A DNA stretch of 64,000 nt from Acidobacteriota bacterium (lineage in GTDB: Bacteria > Acidobacteriota > Thermoanaerobaculia > Multivoradales > Multivoraceae): the NCBI GenBank assembly GCA_028877275.1, contig JAPPFP010000023.1, positions 1 to 64,000 on the forward strand, written 5' to 3'. Within the stretch, counting starts at the first letter, position 1. Every line of letters begins with the position of its first letter. Positions 41,160-50,345 of this stretch are shown here, piece by piece. The position numbers were made by a program, and so were the translations under genes. A model generated the notes under the pieces. It saw nothing but the letters and a program-made list of their open reading frames with translations, was not told the DNA's origin and did no database searches.

Positions 41160-42337
41160 CAGCCGCCCACCTTGCCGGCATCCCCGTTCAGGTAGTCCAG
41201 CACGCTCTGCTGAAAGTGCATGATCGGCGACTCCGCGCCGAAGCCGGCGGCCATGGGACCGACCTTGAACTTCGGGGACCGCAGGTTGCGCTGGATCATC
41301 TCGCAGATCCACATGTCCTCGAGCTGGAAGTTGCCGGACTCCATCGGGTGCCCCTCCTGATTCGCCAGGCTGATCAGCGTGGGCGCCTTGCCCGCTTCGG
41401 CGCGTGAGGCCGATCCGTACGTCGTCCAGCTCTGCGTCCACATGGTCGTGAGGTCCGGGGTCTTCGGTTCCAGCACCGAGACGTGAAAGCCCCAGGGGCT
41501 CGGCGACAGGATCGTCAGTGGAAAGAGCATGACCACGCCCGGATAGAAGCTCTCCTCGTGGCCCGGCAGGCGGGTCGCCCCCGCGCCGTCGGCGAGTTCG
41601 GCCGACAGCACGGTGGACGATTGCGGATCCCCTTCCCGCTCGGTCGAGTACCAGACGGTGTGTCGGCCCACGGGATGCCACACGTTCCGGTCGGGATAGA
41701 CGCTACCCAGCGTCTTGTTGTGGAGATAGCCGAGGTGGTAGCCGTCGATCGCGTTCTCGTAGAAGACCTTCCAGTTGCAGTGCATCTCATAGCGGACATC
41801 GCCCGCGTAGCTCAGGCTGCCGTCGGCCAGGTCGTGGGGCCAGGCGTGGTCGTCGAGTCCGGCGATCCACTCGTCGAACGGTTCGGGCGGTTCCGGATCG
41901 GGATTCACGTAGACCATGCCGCGATGGGCGCCGACCGCGGCTCGATGGAGCGAGAGGTTCTCGCGAGGGACGGCGCCGAAACACTCCGCTTCGTTGGGCA
42001 CGCCGTGCAGGGCGCCGTTCGTCTCGTAGGTCCAGCGGTGGTACGGGCAGCGGATCGTGCTGCCCAGGTTGCCGCTGCCTTCGACGATCTCGCAGCCGCG
42101 GTGGCGGCAGACGTTGTGGAAGGCCTGGAGCTCCCCGGCCCCGTCCCGGAGCACGAACAGGGAGTGGTTCATCACGCGGCAGGTACGGAAGTCCCCGGGT
42201 TGCTTCAGGTCCTGCTCGGTGGCGGCCCAGACCCAGGAGCGGTCGAACAGGCCGTCGACTTCACGGTCCAGCCACTCGGCGTCGAAGTAGGCCTCGGGCG
42301 GAAGGATCTGACGGGGATGATCGAAGGGTGTACTCAC
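41159..42337 (-). CDS. Rieske non-heme iron oxygenase alpha subunit
   Basis: A 392-residue protein. The Rieske cluster ligands are Cys77-x-His79 (CRHRGC) and Cys97-x2-His100 (CPYH). The catalytic domain has NWKVFYENAIDGYHLGYLH, supplying the two Fe-binding His and the bridging Asp. It belongs to the ring-hydroxylating dioxygenase / demethylase class. No ferredoxin, reductase or beta subunit gene is adjacent, so electrons must come from elsewhere. The GTG start at 42337 overlaps the TetR stop (GTGA). Confidence 0.88.
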   Translation of the reverse strand: MSTPFDHPRQILPPEAYFDAEWLDREVDGLFDRSWVWAATEQDLKQPGDFRTCRVMNHSLFVLRDGAGELQAFHNVCRHRGCEIVEGSGNLGSTIRCPYHRWTYETNGALHGVPNEAECFGAVPRENLSLHRAAVGAHRGMVYVNPDPEPPEPFDEWIAGLDDHAWPHDLADGSLSYAGDVRYEMHCNWKVFYENAIDGYHLGYLHNKTLGSVYPDRNVWHPVGRHTVWYSTEREGDPQSSTVLSAELADGAGATRLPGHEESFYPGVVMLFPLTILSPSPWGFHVSVLEPKTPDLTTMWTQSWTTYGSASRAEAGKAPTLISLANQEGHPMESGNFQLEDMWICEMIQRNLRSPKFKVGPMAAGFGAESPIMHFQQSVLDYLNGDAGKVGG

Positions 42338-42906
42338 GGCTGCTCCTCCTTTCCGAGTCCGTGCAGCAGGGTTCTGGCGGCCAGGTGCGCCGCGTCCGCC
42401 GCGGCGACGCGGCCCGAGGCGACTTCGTTCCAGGCGGTCCAGATGAGTTGGTCGATCTGCGCGACGACCCAGGCGGTCGGTACGTCGGCCGCGACGGCGC
42501 CCTCGGCCTTGAGCTCGCCGACCAGCGTTCCGACCCGGTCGAGCTGCTGACGGTACTCGGCGGTTGTGTGTTCGTCACCGATGTCCGCGCGATAGAGGAA
42601 GCTGTAGCGGTCCCCCAGGGGGATGACCGCCTCGAACATGCGTTGCAGTTGCCGGCTGGCGCTCGCGCTCCGGTCGATGGCCGCGGCCACTGCTTCGTTC
42701 GTCTCCTCGATACAGATCTCGGCCAGCACCGTGAGCAGGTCGTCGCGGTTCCTGAAGTGCCGGTGGAGCGTCGCGCGCCCGACTCCGGCGTTAAGGGCGA
42801 CCTCGCTGAAAGTCGCTCCCGGGTTGCGCGACCAGAGGCGGATTGCGGCGTCGACGATGGCGTCGCGGGCGGTTGGACGTGGGCTGGGACTCAGGGCTGA
42901 TCTCAT
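42334..42906 (-). CDS. TetR-family transcriptional regulator
   Basis: A 190-residue regulator. The N-terminal helix-turn-helix reads TFSEVALNAGVGRATLHRHFRNRDDLL. The C-terminal ligand-binding domain is helical. The ATG at 42906 was preferred over an ATG nine codons upstream because GAGG lies eight bases before it. It heads the TetR-Rieske-LLM operon, and three phased sequence repeats lie in the DNA just upstream, consistent with autoregulation. The ligand is probably the oxygenase substrate or product. Confidence 0.85.
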   Translation of the reverse strand: MRSALSPSPRPTARDAIVDAAIRLWSRNPGATFSEVALNAGVGRATLHRHFRNRDDLLTVLAEICIEETNEAVAAAIDRSASASRQLQRMFEAVIPLGDRYSFLYRADIGDEHTTAEYRQQLDRVGTLVGELKAEGAVAADVPTAWVVAQIDQLIWTAWNEVASGRVAAADAAHLAARTLLHGLGKEEQP

Positions 42907-42933
42907 GCGTTTACCTCGACGAGCGTTTCGCAT

Positions 42934-42985
42934 TCATATGATACAAAGATGCCTCATACGATGCAACTAGAGTTTCACATGATCC
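42934..42985. promoter_or_regulatory. Three phased operator-like repeats upstream of tetR
   Basis: TCATATGATACAA (42934-42946), TCATACGATGCAA (42954-42966) and TCACATGATCCC (42975-42986) share the pattern TCAYAYGATNC and are spaced 20 and 21 bases, two helical turns. The first contains the palindrome TCATATGA. The stretch is clearly more AT-rich than its surroundings and includes TATCAT, a possible -10 for tetR on the minus strand. Confidence 0.5.
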
Positions 42986-42998
42986 CGATCTCACTCAG

Positions 42999-44402
42999 TC
43001 AGCTCTGATCCTCTGCGCCAGCGAGCATGGCGAGGTTCTCCTGGTGCCGGTGGCGACTCAGCCGGTAGTAGCGGAGGGCGTAGATGGCGGCGACGTAGAG
43101 AAAGGCAAGCACCGGGCCGTAGAGCCATCCCAGGCGGTCGACCATCTCCTGGTCGATCGCGGAGACGTCCGCGTCGGTCGGGAAGCTGATCGCGGTCAGC
43201 AGGAGGCCCCCGATCCAGATTCCCAGGCCGGTTGCCACCTTGCCCGTGAAGGAGAGAACGGAGGACACGAGTCCCTCTTCCCGCCGGCCGGTGGCCACAG
43301 CCCGGGCGTCGACGATGTCCGCCACCATGGAGGCGCCTACCGTGCTCGTCATGACGATCAGGGCCACCTGGACGACGCCGACCGCGACCATCAGCGGAAA
43401 GAGTGCCGAGTGGCCGACCGGCGGAAACCCGCCGAGCAGCGCGAGGATGACCGGGCCGCTGCCGACCAGGAGCGACAGGATCGAGAGTCGGATCAGCACC
43501 GCCTTCTTGTCGCGGCCGCGACTGGCGGTCGGCAGGAGCAGGACGGCCAGGAGCGGCGATGCCAGTTGAGCCGCCAGGATGGTGCTTGTCTGTGTGCTGT
43601 CGAAGCCCCAGAACCAGGGTTGCATGTAGGCCCACATCGCGGTCGCCGTGCCGCTGGCCGCGGCGGTCAGCGCGGTCGAGGCGACAATCGCGGCCAGACT
43701 GCCGTCTCGCAGGGTCGCCAGGCTCTCGCCGAGGACCCGCCGGGCCGAGGCTGCTCCGGGCGGTGGTGGAGCGAGCGTGGGAATGTGCCGGTGGGTGGCG
43801 GCCGCGGCCAGCGCGAGGCAGAGGCAGAGCGCGCAGGCGGTGACCAGGCCGGCCTGCTCATAGCCCGCGCGTCGCAGGATGCCCGCGCCGTCGGGATAGT
43901 CCGGGGTATCGGCCAGCCACCAGACATACATCGAAACCGCCATCAGGGTGCCGAAGAACCAGCCGCCGGCATAGGAGTAGTTCATCAGGCGCGTACGATC
44001 CTCGTAGCCCGGCGCGAGTTCCGGCAGCAGCGCGTTGAAGGGGACCGTGTGCATCGTCAGCGCCAGGCGCAGCGCGATGGTGAAGCCGGCGAGCCACAGG
44101 AACATGGCCGTTCGACCCAGGTCGGGAGGCGCCCAGAGCAGGTAGTAGCAGACCGGGATCGGGAGCACCGCGCCGTAGAGAAAGGGATGGCGCCGCCCCA
44201 GGCGGCTCCGTAGCCGGTCCGACCAGCGCCCTACCAGGGGATCGGACACCGCATCGACGACGAGCGCAAGCAGAAGGGCGGAACCCGCCAGCGCCGGGTC
44301 CAGGCCGATCACCTGGCTGTAGTAGATGAGGAGAAAGAAGGAGATGCCGTTGCTGACCAGGCCGCCGGCCGTTCCCGAGGCGGTGAAGGCGGCTCGGTCC
44401 AA
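42999..44402 (-). CDS. GPH-type (MelB-like) MFS sugar/cation symporter family protein
   Basis: A 467-residue protein with about 12 membrane helices. The glycoside-pentoside-hexuronide branch is indicated by DAVSDPLVGRWSDRLRSRLGRRHPFLYG and FNALLPELAPGYEDRTRLMNYSYAGGW, and by a central GTATAMWAYMQPWFWGF. These carriers usually move sugars or sugar acids with Na+ or H+. The start is TTG at 44402 with no better candidate in frame. It lies upstream of the TetR operon on the same strand but is separated by the operator-like region, so control is probably distinct. Confidence 0.83.
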   Translation of the reverse strand: MDRAAFTASGTAGGLVSNGISFFLLIYYSQVIGLDPALAGSALLLALVVDAVSDPLVGRWSDRLRSRLGRRHPFLYGAVLPIPVCYYLLWAPPDLGRTAMFLWLAGFTIALRLALTMHTVPFNALLPELAPGYEDRTRLMNYSYAGGWFFGTLMAVSMYVWWLADTPDYPDGAGILRRAGYEQAGLVTACALCLCLALAAAATHRHIPTLAPPPPGAASARRVLGESLATLRDGSLAAIVASTALTAAASGTATAMWAYMQPWFWGFDSTQTSTILAAQLASPLLAVLLLPTASRGRDKKAVLIRLSILSLLVGSGPVILALLGGFPPVGHSALFPLMVAVGVVQVALIVMTSTVGASMVADIVDARAVATGRREEGLVSSVLSFTGKVATGLGIWIGGLLLTAISFPTDADVSAIDQEMVDRLGWLYGPVLAFLYVAAIYALRYYRLSRHRHQENLAMLAGAEDQS

Positions 44403-44455
44403 CGCGGGCGCTAACCGTCTTCAGAGAAACCGGGCGACGCGCACGCTGGGCGGGG

Positions 44456-45406
44456 TCACTCGGCGATCTGGAACGGCGCCGACCACTCCATCGATCCCCA
44501 GCGGATCGTCAGCATGCCGCCAGCGCCGTCCACTTCCAGCACACCCTCCGTGTGCTCCGCAGGTTCAGCAAGGGTGCGGAAGGCCAGTGGCGTTTCGCCG
44601 GCATCGTGTTCGGCCATGTGCATCGTGCCCCAGACGTCGGCCAGGTGGTTGAAGACGAGCTTCCAGCCATCTCCCTCGCGCTTGAGCCACAGACTGTAGA
44701 CGCCGGGGTAGGTCGGACCGTGGTTGTGGGCGGCGATCCGTGCGTCCTCGAACGCGAGGTCGGCGTCGGTCCAGAACTTGAACGGCTTGCCGTAGATCGG
44801 TCCCAGGACTTCGCCGTCGGCCAGAGACTCGAGTTCGTCGTAGTCGGGACCGGGAGCCGGCAGGCGGTCGGAGCGGAGCCGGATCGCCTGTCCGTCGACC
44901 TCGACCCGGGAGAGGGCCAGATCGTCATCGTCTCCGACCGGTTGACGCTCGACGATGATCCCGGCCGCCTCGGCCGCTTCCTTCGTTACTCCCTTGACAT
45001 CGGCGTTGAAGAAGCCGGTCTCGAGTTTCCCGGTCAGGCCGTCCCCGTCGCGCGCGAGGTCCATCTCGACCGGCACGAGCTGGCCGCCGAAGTCCAGGTT
45101 CCACTTGAGCTGGACGCCCGTTTCCGTCCGGCTGATGTTCTCGATCACGACGTCGGCCAGACGCGACAGGTAGAAGTCGGCGGTCGCCTTGCCGTCGTCG
45201 TCGGCAAAGGTGATCAGGCTGTTGAGCGAGCCTTGCTGGGTGAGCACCTCGAGCACCCACTCGCCGAGGAACGGTTCGATCTCGCTGGTGTCGGCGCGCG
45301 GCGTCTCGGATGGCGGCGGAGGTTCCTGGGCCAGGCCCGGGCCGGCCAGCAGCAGCGCGGTCAGGAACGGGAGGATGCTGGGTCTGCGATGGGGGTTTCG
45401 TGCCAT
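44456..45406 (-). CDS. Exported DUF2911-like protein
   Basis: A 316-residue protein with a signal peptide ending near GLAQ at about 27. The N-terminal half is a beta-rich domain (GEWVLEVLTQQGSLNSLITF). The C-terminal half carries DUF2911 hallmarks: PTYPGVYSLWLKREGDGWKL, FNHLADVWGTMHMAEHDAGE and LTIRWGSMEWSAPFQI. The function of the family is unknown; it is common in secreted proteins of Bacteroidota and Acidobacteriota. The ATG at 45406 gives the signal peptide; the longer frame is antisense or intergenic. Confidence 0.72.
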   Translation of the reverse strand: MARNPHRRPSILPFLTALLLAGPGLAQEPPPPSETPRADTSEIEPFLGEWVLEVLTQQGSLNSLITFADDDGKATADFYLSRLADVVIENISRTETGVQLKWNLDFGGQLVPVEMDLARDGDGLTGKLETGFFNADVKGVTKEAAEAAGIIVERQPVGDDDDLALSRVEVDGQAIRLRSDRLPAPGPDYDELESLADGEVLGPIYGKPFKFWTDADLAFEDARIAAHNHGPTYPGVYSLWLKREGDGWKLVFNHLADVWGTMHMAEHDAGETPLAFRTLAEPAEHTEGVLEVDGAGGMLTIRWGSMEWSAPFQIAE

Positions 45407-45500
45407 GCCGGGAGAGTTCTCCTGGTGAACGGGGATTCCTGTGGGCAGGTCCGGGCGCCTGCGACGGGCGAGTCTACTAGCAGCGGACGCGTCGCCCGAC

Positions 45501-46697
45501 TCAGAAGTAGTCCGGCATGGACGGCGGTTCGGCCGCGAAGACCCGGTCCGCCTGTTCCAGCGCGGCGTCCGATCCCCGGACGGACTGCATGGCCGCGAGG
45601 CGGCGGGCACTCAGGTGACCGGTGTAGAGAGAGCCGAGCGCGCGGATGTCCATCCTCAGCGTGTCGGGCCCCGCATCCTGATCGGCCCGGCTCGCCCTGG
45701 CGTTGCCGCCGTCGACCTCGATCAGCCACCGACCGGCGTTTCCGGGCAGGACGTCGTCCGTCAGTTCCAGGTCGAGCCTCGCGCTCGCGGCCGCGGGAAA
45801 GCCGCGTTCGGCGAACGCCGCCCGGACGTCGACGATGCGGAGCATCCAGGTCTCGGCGATGGAGATCTCGGTCCCGACCTCCGGCACGGCGAGGAGCAGC
45901 GGGTCGTCCAGCGGCCCGTACCAGATCGCGTGCCGGGCCAGGGTCCGGCAGTCCGAGAACAGGGCAAGGATGCGCCGGGCCGCGCCGGGATGCGCCACCT
46001 GAACGTCGCGGACGTTGAGGTCATACGGATAGCGGCCCACCGCGCCCAGCGTGTAGACGACGTAACCGTCGATGGCGCCGTCATCCCCGGGCAGCACGTA
46101 GCCATGCACGTCGCGGCCGGCCGGGTGGTTGTGGACACGCTGCCAGATGTGTTCGTTGCGGTCGAGCCAGCCGGGGCGGTCGGCGGCCAGCCGCCGGTAG
46201 AGCCGCGCGAGCCCGTCGGCGTCGGTTTCCCGGTCGAGCCGGCGGAGTTCCCCGCCCGCCTGGATTCGCCCCAGTCCGGCGAGCGGCAGCCGGTACTGGT
46301 AGCGGTGGCCGGCAACCGCGTAGCCGGCGCGGCCGTACAGGGTGAAGGTCGTGGGGTAGAGGGTCGACACCGCCACGCCGGCGTCGTGCATGTCCTTCAG
46401 GGTGGCCGCCATCAGGGACTTCGCGGCGCCGCGGCCGCGGGCCGTGGGACTGATGGCGACCCCGGCGATGCCGATGTTGCGGACCGACCGGCCCCCCAGG
46501 AACAGACCCATGTCGTACTGGACCAGCCCTCCGACGACATCACTGCCGGCCCGCACGACACGCACGTGGTCCCGTGTCGCCTGCAGCCAGGAGACACACG
46601 AGTCGTACGGGGTGTTGAAGGCCAGCGCCTCCTGGCGGGCCAGCGCCTCCAGGTCGGCGGTGGTCTGGATCGGGCCGAAGTCGAGGCGCTGCGTCAC
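45501..46697 (-). CDS. Eis-like GNAT acetyltransferase
   Basis: A 398-residue protein with the three-part layout of the Eis family: an N-terminal GNAT domain with GVAISPTARGRGAAKSLM, a second degenerate GNAT-like domain, and a C-terminal SCP2-like domain (about 300-398). Eis proteins acetylate amines such as aminoglycosides or protein lysines. The GTG at 46697 was chosen because it starts just before the first beta strand; the upstream frame enters the divergent control region of the ABC ATPase gene. Confidence 0.8.
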   Translation of the reverse strand: MTQRLDFGPIQTTADLEALARQEALAFNTPYDSCVSWLQATRDHVRVVRAGSDVVGGLVQYDMGLFLGGRSVRNIGIAGVAISPTARGRGAAKSLMAATLKDMHDAGVAVSTLYPTTFTLYGRAGYAVAGHRYQYRLPLAGLGRIQAGGELRRLDRETDADGLARLYRRLAADRPGWLDRNEHIWQRVHNHPAGRDVHGYVLPGDDGAIDGYVVYTLGAVGRYPYDLNVRDVQVAHPGAARRILALFSDCRTLARHAIWYGPLDDPLLLAVPEVGTEISIAETWMLRIVDVRAAFAERGFPAAASARLDLELTDDVLPGNAGRWLIEVDGGNARASRADQDAGPDTLRMDIRALGSLYTGHLSARRLAAMQSVRGSDAALEQADRVFAAEPPSMPDYF

Positions 46698-46807
46698 GGG
46701 GCCGGAGTCTACTTGTCCGGTTCCGTCGGGCCTTGCGTCGGCCTGAGCGCATCGGTCAGGATCTCGCTCGTCCCGGCGTCGGGCGCCTGTTCGAGGGGTT
46801 TCGGAAG

Positions 46808-47770
46808 TTGACTGCAATCGTCCGGACGGATCGGCTGAGCAAGAGCTACGGCGCGGTGACCGGGCTCGCCGGCGTCAGTTTCGCGTGCGGCGCGGGCGAG
46901 GTCGTCGGAGTTCTTGGCCTGAACGGCGCCGGCAAATCGACGCTGCTGCGGATCCTGGCGGGCGAGCTCCTGCCCAGCGGCGGCAGCGTCTCGATCGGTG
47001 GGGTCGAACCGGGAGACGACGCGCGGGCCATGCGTTCGCGGGTGGGCTATCTGCCCGAGGAGCCGCCGCTCTACCGCGAGATGCGAGTCCGCGACTACCT
47101 GGGCTTCGTGGGCGCGCTGAACGGAGTGGCGCGCCGGGAGCTCCCCGATCGCGTCGCGGTCGTGGCCGAGCGGGTGCACATAGACGGCCACCTCGACCGG
47201 GTGGTCGGCGAGCTGTCGATGGGCTATCGCAAACGCGTCGGCATCGCCCAGGCGATTCTCCACGAGCCGGATGTCGTCCTGCTCGACGAACCGGTGTCCT
47301 CGCTCGACCCGGCCGAGATCGTCGGCATGCGCGAACTCGTGCGTTCGCTCGGTGGTCGGCGTACCGTGTTCACGTCATCCCACCATCTGCGTGAGGTCCA
47401 CGAGACCTGCGACTCGATCCTCGTCCTGCACGAGGGGGAGCTTCTGGCGCACGGCACTCAGGAGGAACTCGGAGTTCTGGCGGGCCGGGAGCGGATCGAG
47501 GTCGAGGTGCGGGCAACGGCGGCGGAGGCGGCCGGCCGGCTTCCGGCGGGCGCCCAAGCGGTTCATTCGGCGGATCTCGGCGGCGGCGTCTCGACGCTGA
47601 CCCTCGATCTGCGTGGCGCCGAGCGCGAGGACGTGGCCGCGGCGCTGGTCGGGGCCGGCTTCGGCATCCGGCGGCTGGAGCCGGTGCGCTCCGATCTGGA
47701 GCGGGTGTTCCTCGACCTGGTTCGGGGCGATGGCGGCGCCGCCGGGGCAGGTAGGGAGAACGGGCCGTGA
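46808..47770 (+). CDS. ABC transporter ATPase, gliding/GldA-like
   Basis: A 320-residue ATPase. Walker A is GLNGAGKST, the signature ELSMGYRKRVGIAQA and Walker B VVLLDEPVSSLD, with a C-terminal extension (about 225-320) of the kind seen in GldA/NosF/YhaQ-like exporters. The TTG start at 46808 follows GGAAG and a GAGGGG. Its stop overlaps the permease start (GTGA). It energises the export-like system made with the next three genes. Confidence 0.87.
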   Translation: MTAIVRTDRLSKSYGAVTGLAGVSFACGAGEVVGVLGLNGAGKSTLLRILAGELLPSGGSVSIGGVEPGDDARAMRSRVGYLPEEPPLYREMRVRDYLGFVGALNGVARRELPDRVAVVAERVHIDGHLDRVVGELSMGYRKRVGIAQAILHEPDVVLLDEPVSSLDPAEIVGMRELVRSLGGRRTVFTSSHHLREVHETCDSILVLHEGELLAHGTQEELGVLAGRERIEVEVRATAAEAAGRLPAGAQAVHSADLGGGVSTLTLDLRGAEREDVAAALVGAGFGIRRLEPVRSDLERVFLDLVRGDGGAAGAGRENGP

Positions 47771-48489
47771 GCACGGTCCTGCTGATCGCCCGCCGTGAAC
47801 TCCGCGCCGCCTTCGCCGGGCTCTACGGCTGGGCGATCCTGGCCCTGGTCCTGATGCTCGACGGCCTGTTCTTCAACGCCTGGACGCTGGGCAGCCAGCG
47901 GCCTTCCTCCGAGGTGCTGAGCCTCTTCTTCTACACGAACTTCGGCGTCACGATGGCGGCGGCTGTGTTCGTCACGATGCGCTCCTTCGCTGCCGAACGC
48001 GAGCAGCGCACCCTGGTGCTCCTGCTGACCTCGCCCGCCGGGGACTGGCAAGTGGTGCTCGGCAAGTACCTGGGCGCGTTGGGCTTCGTGCTCTGCACCG
48101 TGGCCGCCGCGGTCTACATCCCGGTCATGGTCTGGCTCAAGGGCAACCTGGAGTGGGGGCAGGCCGCGGCCGGCTATCTCGGCATCGCGCTGGCCGCGGC
48201 GGTGTGCACCGCGATCGGCATCTTCTGTTCGGCCACGGCGCCGAACCAGTTGGCCGCCGGCGTCGCCGGAGGCTTCCTGGTCACGCTCCAGGTGTTGTTC
48301 TGGCTGCTCTCCGGGATCAGCGAGCCTCCCCTGGATGGCGTGTTCGCGGCGATGGACCTCTACCGCGAGCACTTCGAACCGTTCCAGGACGGGGCGGTCC
48401 ACCTGAAGACCCTGGTCTACGCGCCGACGGTCTCCTTCCTGTTCCTGCTGCTCAGCGTGCGGGTGCTGCAGGCTCGGAGGTGGCGGTGA
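47767..48489 (+). CDS. ABC-2 type permease, GldF-like
   Basis: A 240-residue membrane protein with six hydrophobic segments. The N terminus LLIARRELRAAFAGLYGWAI and the central MRSFAAEREQRTLVLLLTSP are typical of the GldF/NosY ABC-2 permease group. GTG start with GTGA overlap upstream; its own stop overlaps the next GTG (48486-48489). It is the membrane partner of the ATPase at 46808. Confidence 0.87.
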   Translation: MSTVLLIARRELRAAFAGLYGWAILALVLMLDGLFFNAWTLGSQRPSSEVLSLFFYTNFGVTMAAAVFVTMRSFAAEREQRTLVLLLTSPAGDWQVVLGKYLGALGFVLCTVAAAVYIPVMVWLKGNLEWGQAAAGYLGIALAAAVCTAIGIFCSATAPNQLAAGVAGGFLVTLQVLFWLLSGISEPPLDGVFAAMDLYREHFEPFQDGAVHLKTLVYAPTVSFLFLLLSVRVLQARRWR

Positions 48490-50345
48490 TCGGACTCCGC
48501 CGCCTGGCGCCCGTGCTATGGCTGATCGGTTCCGCCGTGGTCCTCGCGGGAGGACGGTTCGCGGGGCCGGGCGTGCTGCGCGGCCTCCTGCTGGGAGTCG
48601 GGACGGGACTGGCCGTTCTGGTAGTCGCTTCCTGCGCGGCAGAGTTCGCTGCCTCGGCCTCTGGAAGCGCTGGGCGGCTTGCGGCGAAGAAAGCGACGGG
48701 TCTGTACGGCCTGGCGGCGGTGGGTCTGTTCTCGGGTCTGCTGACCGTCTGGGGTGTCATCGGTCAGCCGGCGTTCGACGACGATGGTGCCGGATCCTGG
48801 CGGCCGGTGTGGACGGTGGCCTGGCTACTCGCCTGGTGGGTGGGCACCGCCGGCGCGGTTGGGGGCGACTGGACTCGCTACCGTAGCGGCGGCGACCTGG
48901 AAACCCGCCGGGTGCGCGCCGCGACCGCGGCGGCTCTGAGCCTGGCGCTGGCGGTGGCCTGGGTGTTCGCCGTCAACTACACCGCCGGCGAGCGCGACCG
49001 GCTTTGGGAGTGGAGTGTCCGTAGCCGGGCCCGCGCCTCCGAGGCGACTCTGGAACTCGTCGGCGCCCTGCGGGAGCCGGTCGAAGTCGTTGCGTTCTTT
49101 CCTCCGGCGAACCAGGTTCTGCGACGGATCGAACCGTTCCTCGACGAGGTCGGGGCGGCCGGGCCCGTAGACGTGACGGTGCTCGACCAGGCGCTCGAAC
49201 CAACCCGTGCGGCGGAGCTCGGCGCTCGCGAGAACGGCGTCCTGCTCCTTTTGCGTGGGGGCGATCAGCGCAGGATCGAGCTCGATGTGGACTACGAGCG
49301 GGCGAAGCGGAGCTTGGGCTCCCTCGACCGGGAGTTCCAGGAGGCGTTGCTCGAGATCGGCAGGGAACGCCGGACACTGTACGTGACCGCGGGCCACGGC
49401 GAGCGGGGCGAGTACGCGAACGATGCCGGCGAACCGGGCCTCGGGAACGCGTACGGCATCCTGCGGGCGCTCAACGTCAGCACCCGGAATCTGCCGGTGG
49501 CCGACCTGATCCAGGACCTGCCGCTGGACGCCGGTGTCGTCGCCGCGCTCGGCCCGACGCGGCGCTTCCTGCCCGAGGAGGTCGACAGTCTGCGCCGCTT
49601 CTGGACACGCGGCGGCTCGGTTCTGCTGCTCCTGGAGCCGGAAGTCGACGTCGGTCTCGAGCCGCTGCTCGAGGAGATGGCCGTACGTCGACTCGAAGGC
49701 ACGGTCGCGAACGACCGCTACCACCTGCGGCGGGACGGGGGGCCGAGCGACCGCCGGCTGGTCCTGACCAACCGCTTCGGCAGCCACGCGACGACGAGCG
49801 ACCTGTCGAGGGCGGCGAGCCGGATCGGCCTGGTGCTCGAAGGGGCCGCCGGACTCGAGGGCGTGGCCGGCGGTCCGGCCCGGTCGGCCGTTCTGGTGCG
49901 CCCGATGACCGGCAGCTGGCTGGAGCTCGACGGCGACTTCGAGCGCGACCGCGAGGCGGAACCGGACGCGATCGAGGCCCTGGCGATGGCGTCGACCCTG
50001 CCGGTGGAGAGTGCAGGTGAAGGCGGCGAGAGCCGGGCCGTCGTCATCGGCGACGTCGACGCGCTGAACGACGACTACGTCTACGTCACGGGTCCCGGCG
50101 CGATGTCGGCCAACGCCAAGCTCCTGCTCGACGCGTACGTGTGGCTGGCCCGGGAGGATGAAACGGCGGTCGCGAGCGTTCCGGGCGACGATGATCCCGT
50201 GCTGCAGCGGACGCGCGGCGAGTCGATCCGCTGGTTCCTCGGGACCGTCTTCGGAGTACCCGCCCTGGTCCTGGCAACGGGCTTCGGGTACGTCCGTCGC
50301 CGCCGTTCGGGCGGCTGGCGACGGGCTGCGGGGGAGGGATCGTGA
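48486..50345 (+). CDS. GldG-like ABC accessory membrane protein
   Basis: A 619-residue protein: about five N-terminal helices (to about 165), a large periplasmic domain of the GldG / ABC-type auxiliary class (VRSRARASEATLELVGALREPVEVVAFF, LYVTAGHGERGEY, ALGPTRRFLPEEVDSLRRFW, GSVLLLLEP) and a C-terminal helix with a basic tail. In gliding bacteria GldG pairs with GldF; in other bacteria equivalents form uncharacterised exporters. Coupled by overlaps at both ends. Confidence 0.85.
   Translation: MIGLRRLAPVLWLIGSAVVLAGGRFAGPGVLRGLLLGVGTGLAVLVVASCAAEFAASASGSAGRLAAKKATGLYGLAAVGLFSGLLTVWGVIGQPAFDDDGAGSWRPVWTVAWLLAWWVGTAGAVGGDWTRYRSGGDLETRRVRAATAAALSLALAVAWVFAVNYTAGERDRLWEWSVRSRARASEATLELVGALREPVEVVAFFPPANQVLRRIEPFLDEVGAAGPVDVTVLDQALEPTRAAELGARENGVLLLLRGGDQRRIELDVDYERAKRSLGSLDREFQEALLEIGRERRTLYVTAGHGERGEYANDAGEPGLGNAYGILRALNVSTRNLPVADLIQDLPLDAGVVAALGPTRRFLPEEVDSLRRFWTRGGSVLLLLEPEVDVGLEPLLEEMAVRRLEGTVANDRYHLRRDGGPSDRRLVLTNRFGSHATTSDLSRAASRIGLVLEGAAGLEGVAGGPARSAVLVRPMTGSWLELDGDFERDREAEPDAIEALAMASTLPVESAGEGGESRAVVIGDVDALNDDYVYVTGPGAMSANAKLLLDAYVWLAREDETAVASVPGDDDPVLQRTRGESIRWFLGTVFGVPALVLATGFGYVRRRRSGGWRRAAGEGS

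Noticed and set aside
45407..45500. GGGCGA...TCGCCC pairing between the DUF2911-like and GNAT genes as a terminator
   Set aside because: The stem is only six bases with a long loop and no T-tract; both genes are co-directional, so support is too weak.
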